Source: UBA6623 sp965217195 (GTDB lineage: Bacteria > Acidobacteriota > Terriglobia > Bryobacterales > UBA6623). From it: DNA of 64,000 nucleotides. Below, in pieces: positions 5,717 to 14,958 of the stretch. The DNA is taken from the NCBI GenBank assembly GCA_965217195.1, contig CBDCHL010000004.1, positions 1,426,001-1,490,000 of the forward strand. Direction: 5' to 3'. The notes under the pieces are model-generated. The model worked only from the letters and a program-made list of their open reading frames with translations. It was not told the origin of the DNA and ran no database searches. Position 1 is the first letter of the stretch. Every line of letters starts with the position of its first letter. A program made the position numbers and the translations under genes.

Positions 5717-8680
5717 ATGAAAGCTTTGACAGGGCTGCCAACGTCGGCCTATTTGAAGGTGGCCGAGCAGGTAAAAGTGCCTTTGGCGGACCTGCTGAAG
5801 CTGGTCGCTGCCTTGGAGTCGGGACTGCTGCCGGCCTATCTGGCGCGTTACCGGCCCGATCTTTCGGCAGGGCTCGACGCGGCGCAACTTCACGGCGTCT
5901 TGCAGCTGCTGCGCTCTTGCCTGGATCTCGAAGACCGGCGCATCACGATCCTCACGGCGGTTGGACGAAAGGACGCTCTGACCCCGGAGTTGCGGGCGAG
6001 CATTGAGGCGGCGTCGGAGCGTAGGGATCTCGAGGACCTTTATCTTCCCTTCCGTGCCAGGCGGCCGTCGCCTGCAGATCAGGCAGTTGAACAAGGGCTC
6101 GATCCGCTGGCTGATTTCCTGTGGGCCCAAGAACCGGCGGACGCCGATATCGAGGTTGCGGCGCAGGCCTATGTGAATGCCGAAAACGGCGTCGCGGATG
6201 TTCGCGTCGCGCTCGCCGGCGCACGTTATCTCGTTGCGCGGCGGCTGGCCGAGGACGCCGAAGTGCGCGGCGAGTTGCGCAGGATTGCCTTCGCACATAC
6301 CGAGTTGCGGGTTCACGGCGGGGAGTCCCGCCGCGCTGACGCCGTCTTACGCAAGAAGGTCGAGTGGCTGAAGGGTTATCGATCGCCCGTCAACAAAGTA
6401 GGTTGGCGGCAGCATTTGGCTCTGCGGCGCGGAGTGCGTGAACGGCTGTTGCGGTTTGAGTTGGCGCTTCCCGAAAATCGCGCTGTTTCGTTCATGCTCG
6501 AGCGCTTGCTTCGTGACCCGTCTTCGCTTTTCTGCTCCCACTTGGGAGCCGCCGCCTACATCGCCTATCACGAGTATTTGGCGCCGGTCTTACAGAACGA
6601 TGTCGCTCATTGGCTGACCGATCGCGCCGACGCTGAAGCGCTCCGGGTGTTTAAAAAGAACTTGCGAAAGGCACTCCTCGCGCCTCCCGCGGGGTCGGTC
6701 CCGACGATCGGCTTGGAAACAGGCAAGCCGGGCGGTTGGCGTGCCGCGGTTGTCGGGGCGGATGGCAAGTTGCTGGCGGCAGCGATTGTGCACGGCCGGG
6801 AGCCGGAAGCAGAGGCCGAAGCCGCAACCGCGGCCGACTCGCAAGCCGGTGAATCGGGTGCGGCCGCGGTAGCAGATGAGTCAGCGGCGACGGATTCCTC
6901 GGCGGGGGACGAAACCTCGCTTGATGGCGAGGCGGCCGCCAAGGGCGCGGGAAACACGGACGCCGCCATAGAAGCCGAAGGAGCTGACCAGAAAGCGGGC
7001 GAGTCGGCGGCTGCCGGAGAATCCGAATCTGACGAAGCCACATCAGCCGAGCCACCCGTCGCGAATACCGCGGAAGGGAATGGCGAGGCGTTGGATCCCG
7101 GACTGCGCGGAGCCGAAGGTTCACAATCGCAGGCACTGGAATCCGAGGCGTCCGAACCCGAAGTCTCGCCGAAAACCGAACCACCAATCGAGCAGGCGGC
7201 GCCGGCGGCCGCTGCCGACCAAACGGCTGAATCGGTAACTCCCGCGACCGGCGGCCCGGAAAGCGCCGACTCCGCAGCGGTTGATCAAGCGGCGGCGCCG
7301 GGAGCGCCGTTGCCGGTGGAAACTTCCGAAAACGGAACCGCACGCAAGCCAGGGCGTGGTAGCCGCGACCGCGTGCCGGACACCCCCCCCGGCTCGCTCG
7401 GTGATCTGATTCGCGACCACAATGTTGAGGCGCTGGTCGTGACGAACAGTCGAGGCGCGAGGGAAAGCGAGAAGATTATCCGGGCGGCGCTTCGTCAGGC
7501 CGGCTCTCCGAAGGTGATCCGGACGACGGTGAATGAGGCCGGTAGCTGGATCTACGCGACTTCCAAATCCGCTCGCCACGAATTACCCGACGTGGAACCC
7601 GCGGTTCGCAACGCGGTCTCGTTGGCCCGAAGGCTTCAGGACCCGCTGAGTGAACTGGTCAAGCTTGACCCGAAGCTGCTCGGGATCGGCCAGTTCTACG
7701 GCGAGATCGAGCCGGGTAAGCTTCGAAGCGGGCTTCGGCAAACGGTGGAAGCGTGTGTTCGTGAGGTCGGTGTCGATCTCAATACCGCCTCTCTGGAACT
7801 GCTTGCCGGCCTTCCCGGTGTCACCGACCGGCTGGCGAAACGGATTGTCGAGCATCGAAAAAGGGAAGGGAAATTCGCTTCCCGCAAACAACTGAAGAAT
7901 GTGCCGGGCATGGGCGAACGGCTCTATCGGCAGGCGATCGGATTCCTGTGCGTTAGTGGCGGGGAGCAGCCTCTCGACGCCACCGGGGTCCATCCGGATT
8001 GGTACGCCCTCGCAGAGAAGATTGTCGCCGCGGCCGGTACTTCCATGGAACAAGCAATAGGGAAGCCGGAAGCACTTGCCTCGGTCAACCTCGAGGAATT
8101 CGAAACGGCGGAATGTCCGCGTGTCGTTCTCGACGCGATCGTCAGCGAATTGACTGCCGGCAAGCCGGATCCGCGTGCGAAGTTCGAAGCCCCCGAGCAG
8201 GCGGTTGAACTGCTGGCCGCTGAGAAGCTAAAGGTAGGCTTGGAAGTCGACGGCCTTGTCACGAACGTCACCGATTTCGGCGCCTTTGTCGATATCGGCG
8301 CGGACCACGACGGCTTGGTCCACCTTTCGCACATAGCCGACAAATTCAGAGAAAACGGTCAACTTACTGTGAAGGCCGGAGACCGGATCAAGGTTCGGGT
8401 CCTCACTGTTGACCGTGGCGGCGACCGGATTTCCCTCACGACCCGTGACCCGGCGGAGACGAGCCGCGAGCCGCGAGGCGGTCCCCGATCTCGAAATGGG
8501 AGTCGTCGGCCGGAAGGGCCACGCAGGCGTAGTAACCGACCGCAGCGAGAACCGCGGATCACGAAGCGTTCGTACGGTCCGGATCGGGCGGCTCAGACCC
8601 GAGAAACCGAGCGACTCAGAAAGCTTTCCCTCGACGAAAAACTTTCCTTGCTCGAAACCAAGTACCGCACCAAAGTGTGA
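5717..8680 (+). CDS. tex: Tex-family RNA-binding transcription accessory protein with a large acidic insertion
   Basis: 987 residues against about 770 for typical Tex. The N-terminal helical domain contains the conserved ASERRDLEDLYLPFRARRP segment (about 95-115). A YqgF/RNase H-like domain starts near 328 (TIGLETGKPGGWRAAVVG) and resumes near 553 (LGDLIRDHNVEALVV). Between them is a low-complexity Ala/Glu/Ser-rich insertion of about 195 residues. A helix-hairpin-helix region covers about 684-745 (LNTASLELLAGLPGVTDRLA), and an S1 RNA-binding domain about 837-908 (VTNVTDFGAFVDIGADHDGL). The tail is basic and Arg-rich. Tex proteins bind nucleic acid and act in transcription or translation quality control. 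The insertion is outside any catalytic motif I can see and is probably a disordered loop. Confidence 0.9.
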   Translation: MKALTGLPTSAYLKVAEQVKVPLADLLKLVAALESGLLPAYLARYRPDLSAGLDAAQLHGVLQLLRSCLDLEDRRITILTAVGRKDALTPELRASIEAASERRDLEDLYLPFRARRPSPADQAVEQGLDPLADFLWAQEPADADIEVAAQAYVNAENGVADVRVALAGARYLVARRLAEDAEVRGELRRIAFAHTELRVHGGESRRADAVLRKKVEWLKGYRSPVNKVGWRQHLALRRGVRERLLRFELALPENRAVSFMLERLLRDPSSLFCSHLGAAAYIAYHEYLAPVLQNDVAHWLTDRADAEALRVFKKNLRKALLAPPAGSVPTIGLETGKPGGWRAAVVGADGKLLAAAIVHGREPEAEAEAATAADSQAGESGAAAVADESAATDSSAGDETSLDGEAAAKGAGNTDAAIEAEGADQKAGESAAAGESESDEATSAEPPVANTAEGNGEALDPGLRGAEGSQSQALESEASEPEVSPKTEPPIEQAAPAAAADQTAESVTPATGGPESADSAAVDQAAAPGAPLPVETSENGTARKPGRGSRDRVPDTPPGSLGDLIRDHNVEALVVTNSRGARESEKIIRAALRQAGSPKVIRTTVNEAGSWIYATSKSARHELPDVEPAVRNAVSLARRLQDPLSELVKLDPKLLGIGQFYGEIEPGKLRSGLRQTVEACVREVGVDLNTASLELLAGLPGVTDRLAKRIVEHRKREGKFASRKQLKNVPGMGERLYRQAIGFLCVSGGEQPLDATGVHPDWYALAEKIVAAAGTSMEQAIGKPEALASVNLEEFETAECPRVVLDAIVSELTAGKPDPRAKFEAPEQAVELLAAEKLKVGLEVDGLVTNVTDFGAFVDIGADHDGLVHLSHIADKFRENGQLTVKAGDRIKVRVLTVDRGGDRISLTTRDPAETSREPRGGPRSRNGSRRPEGPRRRSNRPQREPRITKRSYGPDRAAQTRETERLRKLSLDEKLSLLETKYRTKV

Positions 8681-8810
8681 CCCGCGAAGGCGCGGCGAAC
8701 GGCTCGGGTTGCATGCGTTCTTGGCTCGCGGGACCTCTATCGGCGTGGAGCGGCTCGGGCCGGCCGACGTATAGTAAGAAACTACCGCAAAGAATCGATT
8801 GGAAATAGCT

Positions 8811-10406
8811 ATGGAATCGAAGGGACACTCCGCCGCCGCCTACGATCTATCCCGCCACGGGCTCGAAGGTGTGGAGACGGTTTATTGGAACCTCACTACG
8901 AGCGAGCTTGTCGAGGAATCCCTCACCCGCAACGAGAGCCGTTTGGCCGCCAACGGATCGCTCGTCGCCGAAACCGGGCAGTATACCGGCCGCTCCCCGC
9001 TCGATCGCTATGTCGTTCTCGATGAGACGACCGAGTCCACCGTGGACTGGGGCAAAGTCAATCAACCAATCTCTCCCGAGCATTTCGAGGGGCTGCACAA
9101 CAAGCTTTTGGCCTATTTGCAGGGCAAGGATGTTTTCGTGCAGGACTGCTTCGGCGGCGCGGATGAAAACTACCGATTGCCGATCCGAACCATCCACGAG
9201 CTAGCCTGGCACAGCTTGTTTGCGCGGCATCTTTTCGTGCGGGCCGAGGCAGGATCGACGTCCGAGCACGTTCCGGAGTTCACCGTCCTTTACGCGCCGG
9301 GTTGCACGGCCGATCCCGCCGCGGACGGTACGCGGTCCGAAGCGTTCATCATTGTCAATTTCAGCCGCAAAATGGTGATCATCGGCGGGACCCGTTATGC
9401 GGGCGAGATGAAAAAGTCGATATTCAGCGTGCTGAACTATCTGCTGCCCGAAAGCGGTGTACTGCCGATGCACTGCTCCTCGAACGCGGCGGATGACGGG
9501 CAAACGGCCTTGTTCTTCGGACTGTCGGGAACCGGCAAGACGACGCTTTCGGCCGACCCCGAACGCCGTTTGATCGGCGACGACGAACACGGTTGGAGCG
9601 ACACCGGCGTCTTTAACTTCGAGGGCGGATGCTACGCCAAGTGCATTCGGCTCTCCAAGAAAAACGAGCCACAGATCTGGAACGCCATTCGCTTCGGCAC
9701 GGTCGTCGAGAACGTGGCCATAGATGCCGACCGCAAGATCGATTTTGACGACGGCAGCATTACGGAGAATACTCGCGCCGCCTACCCGGTCGAGTTCATC
9801 GACAATGCGCTGATCCCCGGCATCGGCGGCCATCCCTCGCATGTTGTCTTTTTGACCGCCGATGCATTCGGGGTGCTGCCGCCTATCTCGCGCTTGAGCC
9901 CCGCACAGGCTATGTACCACTTCATGAGCGGCTACACGGCGAAAGTCGCCGGGACGGAGCGGGGATTGGGAAACGAGCCTGCGGCGACCTTCAGCGCTTG
10001 CTTCGGCGCCCCCTTCCTGCCCCGCAACCCGACCGTTTATGCCGAAATGCTGGGTGAGAGGCTGCGCCGGCATCAGGCAACCTGCTGGTTGGTGAATACC
10101 GGGTGGGCCGGCGGTGCCTTCGGCGTCGGATCGCGCATGGACCTGCCTTCCACGCGTGCCATGCTGACGGCGGCGCTGAATGGGGACTTAGACGGTGTCG
10201 ATTTCGAACCGCACCCCGTATTCGGCGTCGCGGTGCCGAAGAGTTGCCCGGGAGTCCCGGCCGAGAAGCTTGACGCACGAGGGATGTGGGACGACTCCGC
10301 CGCCTATGATACGGCGGCGGCGGACCTAGCGGGACGTTTCAAGAAGAACTTCGAGCAGTTTAGTTCGGCGTCAACCGAGATTCTCGGGGCGGGGCCTAAG
10401 GCGTAG
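8811..10406 (+). CDS. pckA: Phosphoenolpyruvate carboxykinase (ATP)
   Basis: 531 residues, normal for the ATP-dependent enzyme that converts oxaloacetate and ATP to phosphoenolpyruvate, CO2 and ADP in gluconeogenesis. The P-loop GLSGTGKTTLSADPERRL and the metal-binding GDDEHGW follow each other at about residues 236-262. NFSRKMVIIGGTRYAGEMKK and the substrate-binding GQYTGRSPLDRYVV are also present. I chose the ATG at 8811, with GGAAA about 5-10 bases upstream, over an in-frame TTG at 8799. It is convergent with the DapA-fold gene, 17 bases apart. Confidence 0.95.
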   Translation: MESKGHSAAAYDLSRHGLEGVETVYWNLTTSELVEESLTRNESRLAANGSLVAETGQYTGRSPLDRYVVLDETTESTVDWGKVNQPISPEHFEGLHNKLLAYLQGKDVFVQDCFGGADENYRLPIRTIHELAWHSLFARHLFVRAEAGSTSEHVPEFTVLYAPGCTADPAADGTRSEAFIIVNFSRKMVIIGGTRYAGEMKKSIFSVLNYLLPESGVLPMHCSSNAADDGQTALFFGLSGTGKTTLSADPERRLIGDDEHGWSDTGVFNFEGGCYAKCIRLSKKNEPQIWNAIRFGTVVENVAIDADRKIDFDDGSITENTRAAYPVEFIDNALIPGIGGHPSHVVFLTADAFGVLPPISRLSPAQAMYHFMSGYTAKVAGTERGLGNEPAATFSACFGAPFLPRNPTVYAEMLGERLRRHQATCWLVNTGWAGGAFGVGSRMDLPSTRAMLTAALNGDLDGVDFEPHPVFGVAVPKSCPGVPAEKLDARGMWDDSAAYDTAAADLAGRFKKNFEQFSSASTEILGAGPKA

Positions 10407-10423
10407 GAGTCCGGCGCGCCGCC

Positions 10424-11302
10424 TTAGCTGCCGATTCCGTCGAGGGCTGCTTCGATATTCTGTTTGGCTTCGGGGCGCAACGGCGGTAGGGGAAGCCGAG
10501 CGGGACCGCCGTAGTAGCCGTTGAGATCGAGGGCGTATTTGAGCCCCGGCACTCCGTACCGCATCAGCAGGAGTTCGATCGCGGGCCGGGCACGCTGCTC
10601 GAGGTCGCGGGCGGCGTCGTACTCCCGCGTTCGAACGGCTTCTTCGAGGTTCAGGCAGAAAAACGGCGCGGCGGCGGCGAAACCGCTGATCATCCCCGAG
10701 ACCCCGGCGATCAGCAGCGAAGCCGGGTTCGGGGATTCTCCGGCGAGAACTCCAAAGCCCGAGGGCAACCCTTCTAGAGGATCTTCTTGGGCCTCACCAA
10801 AATCGTCGGTTACGGCGATGATATTGGGATGCTCGGCCAGTGTCGTGATTGCCTCCGCCGGAAGGCGTCTAGGGTCGCTGGTGGACGGGTTTTCGATCAC
10901 GATCGGAATGTCGGTTTGGTCGGCGATCGCGCGATAGTAGAGGCACGCCTTTTGAGGCAGGTGGAGGCCCCATGATGCGGCGGCAGGCGGTGGGATGACA
11001 GCGGCGTGATAGCCGGCCCCGGCGGCCTGTTTGGTAAGCTCGACCGTTTCCCGCACGCTTGGGGCTCCCGTTGCGGCAAGCAGGACCGCGCCGGACTTCG
11101 CTTCTTGGGCGGCCAATTCCCAGACCAGTTCCTTTTCTTCCGAAGTGAGAAGCACGCCTTCCCCGGCGCTACCCGCGACGAGATAGCCCGCCAATTCGGC
11201 GCGGTTCCAACGGCCGAGATTCTGGGCGATCTTAGCTTGATAGATTTCGCCGCGATGATCGAATGGAGTAGGAAGAGAGGCGAAGACGCCGGAGAGTTTC
11301 AT
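10424..11302 (-). CDS. DapA-superfamily protein lacking the Schiff-base lysine
   Basis: 292 residues with the full (beta/alpha)8 layout of the dihydrodipicolinate synthase/N-acetylneuraminate lyase family, including a GSAGEGVLLTSEEK loop that replaces the usual G-T-T-G-E. At the position of the catalytic Tyr (YNVP) it has IENPST. At the position of the Schiff-base Lys (NIIGIKEATG) it has NIIAVTDDFG, so Lys is replaced by Thr. It is therefore unlikely to work as a normal class I aldolase and may bind a ligand or use other chemistry. The second DapA-fold protein at 60574 keeps both residues. It stands alone between pckA and the GGDEF regulator. Confidence 0.8.
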   Translation of the reverse strand: MKLSGVFASLPTPFDHRGEIYQAKIAQNLGRWNRAELAGYLVAGSAGEGVLLTSEEKELVWELAAQEAKSGAVLLAATGAPSVRETVELTKQAAGAGYHAAVIPPPAAASWGLHLPQKACLYYRAIADQTDIPIVIENPSTSDPRRLPAEAITTLAEHPNIIAVTDDFGEAQEDPLEGLPSGFGVLAGESPNPASLLIAGVSGMISGFAAAAPFFCLNLEEAVRTREYDAARDLEQRARPAIELLLMRYGVPGLKYALDLNGYYGGPARLPLPPLRPEAKQNIEAALDGIGS

Positions 11303-11365
11303 GGCGGGAACTAACTATTGTAGTGCCGCCGTCGGTAGGGTCAGCGATCGGATGCCGGCAGCCGA

Positions 11366-12406
11366 TCAACGGGCGGCGACGGGATCTTCCGTTACGGACT
11401 CGTCGGGGACAGCTTTCGAGCCCGTTATCAGTTCGGCCGGCTTGAATTCCAAACCGCCCTTATAGTCGGGCACGGTGGCGACAACGCGATCCCGTCCTGA
11501 TTCCTTGGCCTCATAGAGGGCGCGATCGGCTTGCTCGACGATCGAAGACCAGCCGCCTTCCGGCATCGCGCTGAGAGGATAAAGGGCGACGCCACAGCTG
11601 ATCGTCACGCGCACCTTTTCGCCGCTTTCGCCGGTTGCGAATTCCTGCGCGGCCACGCCGTGCCGGACCCGTTCGGCCGCGGCAGTCGCGCCGGGGAGGT
11701 CTTGCCCGTGCAGATAAAGGAGAATCTCCTCGCCGCCGTAACGGAAAGCGGCGTCTTCTCCGCGCAGGGTCGCGCGGACAGCGGAGGCGACTTTGCGGAG
11801 AATCTCGTCGCCGCTTTGGTGGCCGTAGCGATCGTTGAAGTTCTTGAAATGATCGACGTCGCACATCACGATGGCGTAGCGAAGGTTCCGCGCGACGGCT
11901 CGTTCGTGAAAAGCAGCGACCTTCTCTTCAAAGTCCAAACGGTTTCCGATCTCCATCAGCGGATCCATCCTCGACATGTAGAGCAGACGCTCGTTCATCG
12001 AACGCAAGTCTTTGTTGACGTCGCGCAGTTCGCGCTCAAGCCGGACAACTCGTTCACCGGCCCGCAGTCGGACCTGCATTTCTTGCAGGTCGAAGGGTTT
12101 GGAGATGAAGTCGTCCGCTCCGGCATCGAGAGCCTCGATCAAATGCTGTTTTTCTTGCCGGTTGGTGAGAAAGATGATGTAGGTGTAAATAGGCAGCTTG
12201 GCGTTGCGAATCTGACGGCAAAGCTCAATGCCGTTTTGGCCCGGCATTTCCCAATCGGTAATTACAACGGGAAACCATTCCGCGAGGAACTTCTCACCGG
12301 CCTCGCTGCCGTCGACGGCGGTGACGACCTCGTGGCCCATCTTTTGCAAAGCGTGGCCAACCAACCGCAGCGTGGTCGGGTCATCGTCGGCCAGAAGGAC
12401 TTTCAT
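11366..12406 (-). CDS. Response regulator with GGDEF diguanylate cyclase output domain
   Basis: 346 residues. A receiver domain comes first (MKVLLADDDPTTLRLVGHAL, phospho-acceptor Asp in VVITDWEMPG about residue 53, conserved Lys in ISKPFD about 105). A coiled coil at about 117-145 follows (RLERELRDVNKDLRSMNERL). The GGDEF domain covers about 150-315, with DVDHFKNFNDRYGH and the signature variant GGEEI in RYGGEEILLY. Family members make cyclic di-GMP from two GTP when phosphorylated. The start is the ATG at 12406 with AAGGAG five bases upstream; an in-frame GTG at 12421 would place that ribosome site inside the gene. It lies 79 bases downstream of the HPt gene and is probably co-transcribed with it. 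No histidine kinase is adjacent. Confidence 0.9.
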   Translation of the reverse strand: MKVLLADDDPTTLRLVGHALQKMGHEVVTAVDGSEAGEKFLAEWFPVVITDWEMPGQNGIELCRQIRNAKLPIYTYIIFLTNRQEKQHLIEALDAGADDFISKPFDLQEMQVRLRAGERVVRLERELRDVNKDLRSMNERLLYMSRMDPLMEIGNRLDFEEKVAAFHERAVARNLRYAIVMCDVDHFKNFNDRYGHQSGDEILRKVASAVRATLRGEDAAFRYGGEEILLYLHGQDLPGATAAAERVRHGVAAQEFATGESGEKVRVTISCGVALYPLSAMPEGGWSSIVEQADRALYEAKESGRDRVVATVPDYKGGLEFKPAELITGSKAVPDESVTEDPVAAR

Positions 12407-12485
12407 GTTTCTCCTTGGCACAGTGCGCCCGTAGCGCGTCCGAATCGCTCGTCGAGGGAAGCCGTTGATCCGATCCTCGGCATCG

Positions 12486-12833
12486 TCACTCGGAGCGACG
12501 ATACTCGGTCAAGAACTCTTTGACGCGAGCGAATTCTTGATCCACCTGATCGACCAGAGGTTGCATGGGTTCCAGCTGCTCTTCGAGGCCGCACTCCTCG
12601 AGCCGATGGCAAAGGGCGCTCAACGACTCCGCACCCATGTTGCCACTCGCGCCCTTGAGTCGATGCGCTGCTTCTGCCGCGAGCGTCCCCCGGCGGCTCT
12701 CTACGGCCCGGCGCAAGGCGTCCAGCTGATTCGGTGAATCGTCGAGGAATACGTCGATCAGCTCTCGTATGAATTCCTCGTCATTCAAGGTCGCTTCGCG
12801 TATGTGATCGATGTTGACAGGCTCGTCGGCCAT
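12486..12833 (-). CDS. HPt domain phosphotransfer protein
   Basis: 115 residues, a stand-alone histidine phosphotransfer domain. The phospho-accepting His is in EAAHRLKGASGNMGAESLSA, the canonical H-x-L-K-G motif. The rest is a helical bundle ending LTEYRRSE. I chose the ATG at 12833, which follows GGGAAG by about 7 bases. It probably relays phosphate from an unlinked hybrid kinase to the GGDEF response regulator encoded next. Confidence 0.88.
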   Translation of the reverse strand: MADEPVNIDHIREATLNDEEFIRELIDVFLDDSPNQLDALRRAVESRRGTLAAEAAHRLKGASGNMGAESLSALCHRLEECGLEEQLEPMQPLVDQVDQEFARVKEFLTEYRRSE

Positions 12834-13092
12834 AGGCGTTCTTCCCAGTTGCAGCAATACGGTCGCGACACAGCCGGCACACCGGCCGGGAACTTGGTGG
12901 ATAGAACTCGGTCGGGCGCGGGCTACACGCTTGCCCTATTCATATCGGCGAAGGGAACAGAGAAACTTACCCTGGCGCACACCTCGATCGCCTTCGCGTC
13001 CGAAGAGGACCCGAAAAAGGCGCAGACCGGCCCGTGTCCTGACGATAAGAACCGCAGGTGTTCTCGCGACGGACACCTGGAGGGAGTTACGC

Positions 13093-13326
13093 ATGATGAT
13101 CACCGCTTCCGCGCTGACAGCCTTGGCCGAGGCACAAAAGCAGTTGAATAGCGCGGCTGAGGGGGTTGAACGGGCCGCACGTCCTGCGTCGGAGCCCGGC
13201 GACAGCGTCGATTTGAGTGCGGAAGCCGTCAAGCTATTGGCCGCGAAAACTTCGTACGTCGCCGCGCTCGCGCTAGCCAAGACCGCCGACGAGATCGAAC
13301 AGCACGCTATCGATTTGTTGGGCTGA
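13093..13326 (+). CDS. Small protein resembling flagellar rod/hook N- and C-terminal motifs
   Basis: 77 residues with a clear ribosome site (AGGGAG, six bases before ATG). The N-terminal stretch ALTALAEAQKQLNSAAEGV resembles the amphipathic start of FlgB/FlgC/FlgG-type rod proteins. The C-terminal stretch DLSAEAVKLLAAKTSYVAAL, followed by AKTADEIEQ, resembles their C-terminal coiled coil (typically VDLAEEMVNLIQAQRAY, then KTADEML). The central part that makes up most of a rod protein is missing. No other flagellar gene is in the window, so a role in flagella is uncertain; it may be a reduced paralogue. Confidence 0.6.
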   Translation: MMITASALTALAEAQKQLNSAAEGVERAARPASEPGDSVDLSAEAVKLLAAKTSYVAALALAKTADEIEQHAIDLLG

Positions 13327-13543
13327 AAGAGCCGTTTCACAATTTCTCTGTATTGCGACGACGCCGGCCGCGCGCTGGGCGGTCCAGGTCCGCAGCATCA
13401 CACTCACAGCGCCGGCGCGGGTGGACCACACGGTGGCGGGGAGAGCGTAAAATCACTCTAGACGCGGTTTCGCCGAGGTGTTTGCGCGATACCTCCATCA
13501 CTGGGTTACCCGCATGCCTATGCTAAAATTTGATTAGAAACCC

Positions 13544-14872
13544 ATGAAATTAGGCCGTTTAGGCTTGTGGATGCTGCGCGGACCGGCTGTCTGCATGATC
13601 GCCGCGAGTAGCCCGGCGCAGACGGCCCACGTTGTTCAAGTCGACCTGGATCACGTCATCCACCCGCTCAGCGTCGAGATTGTTACCGAGGCTCTCGAAC
13701 AAGCCCGGAGCGAGAACGCAGCGGCGGTCGTTATTCGCCTCAACACTCCCGGTGGGTTGCTTAGCGCGACCCAACAAATCGTTCAAGCAATCCTCGACTC
13801 GCCGGTTCCGGTGATTACCTATGTCGGCCCCAGCGGCGGACGGGCGGCCTCGGCGGGATTCATGATCTTGATGGCCGGCGATATCGCCGCCATGGCGCCG
13901 GGAACGAATACCGGCGCGGCGCACCCGGTCTTGCTGGGCGGCGGCAAGATGGACGAGGTGATGAATCAAAAGGTCGAAAACGACGCCGCGGCTTCCGTGC
14001 GGGCGGTGACCGATAAGCGCGGCCGCAATTCCGAGCTGGCGCAGCAAGCGGTAATCGAGAGCAAGGCCTTTACCGACGGGGAGGCGCTGGAGTCCAACCT
14101 CATAGACCTTGTGGCCAACGATATCCCGACGCTGCTCAGTTTGCTGGATGGCAAGACGGTTCGCCGGTTTGACGGCACGGAGCAGACCCTGGCGCTGCCG
14201 AGCGCGGTGATTTCGCCGTACAAGCTGACGAGGAGGCAGCAGGTCCTGCTGCCGTTGATTGATCCCCAGTTGGCGTTCGTCATGCTGATCTTGGGCGTGC
14301 TCGGGGTCTATGTGGAGTTCACCCACCCGGGGCTGATTGTCCCGGGCATGTTGGGTGCGATTCTGGTGATTCTCGGCTTGATGTCGTTAACGATGCTGCC
14401 GATCAATTGGGCGGGTGCGGCGCTGATCGTCTTGGGGCTGGTGTGCTTTGTTCTCGAAGCTACTTTGGCGACCGGCGGGATTCTAGCCGTCGGCGGAACG
14501 ATTGCGATGGTACTGGGGGCGGTGCTTCTTGTGGATACGGGCATTCCGGAGCTCTCAATCGGATGGGGCACGGCGATCGCCGTCACGTTGCCTTTCGCGT
14601 TGATCAGCGTCTTCTTGTTGCGCCTGACGGTCACGTCGTTTCGCTTGAAGGTGGCAACCGGTTCCGAATCGATGATCGGAGAGACGGGCATTGCGAAAAC
14701 ACAGATCAGCAGCACAGGGCAGGTCTTTCTTCAGGGGGAGTGGTGGTCCGCCCGGGCCGACAAACCCATTGCCGGGGGGCGTGAGGTGAAGGTCAGACGT
14801 GTCGACGGCCTCACGTTGACGGTCGAGCCCACTGAGAAATCCGCCGGCGGCGAGGAAACCTCTCGATTGTAG
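13544..14872 (+). CDS. NfeD-family membrane serine protease (ClpP-like domain plus NfeD C-terminus)
   Basis: 442 residues. A signal peptide is followed by a ClpP/crotonase-like protease domain (about 30-220) with LNTPGGLL, the nucleophile Ser in GGRAASAGFMIL (about residue 103) and a likely catalytic Lys in NQKVENDA (about 143). Four or five membrane segments run from about 235 to 370. An OB-fold NfeD domain ends the protein (about 385-435, GETGIAKTQISSTGQV). Family members cleave the C-terminus of stomatin-like proteins. The slipin gene follows 86 bases downstream, as in the known NfeD-STOM pairing. Confidence 0.92.
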   Translation: MKLGRLGLWMLRGPAVCMIAASSPAQTAHVVQVDLDHVIHPLSVEIVTEALEQARSENAAAVVIRLNTPGGLLSATQQIVQAILDSPVPVITYVGPSGGRAASAGFMILMAGDIAAMAPGTNTGAAHPVLLGGGKMDEVMNQKVENDAAASVRAVTDKRGRNSELAQQAVIESKAFTDGEALESNLIDLVANDIPTLLSLLDGKTVRRFDGTEQTLALPSAVISPYKLTRRQQVLLPLIDPQLAFVMLILGVLGVYVEFTHPGLIVPGMLGAILVILGLMSLTMLPINWAGAALIVLGLVCFVLEATLATGGILAVGGTIAMVLGAVLLVDTGIPELSIGWGTAIAVTLPFALISVFLLRLTVTSFRLKVATGSESMIGETGIAKTQISSTGQVFLQGEWWSARADKPIAGGREVKVRRVDGLTLTVEPTEKSAGGEETSRL

Positions 14873-14958
14873 CCGGACCCTGCGATTGTCTTTCGGAAGT
14901 CGACGTGCTAGGTTCCAACGTGGGGCGGCGAAGCCGCAAGAGTTGAAAGGAGACAACC

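Noticed and set aside
6651..7343. Minus-strand open frames inside the tex insertion
   Set aside because: They arise from the low-complexity coding sequence; the plus-strand frame is continuous with conserved Tex domains on both sides.
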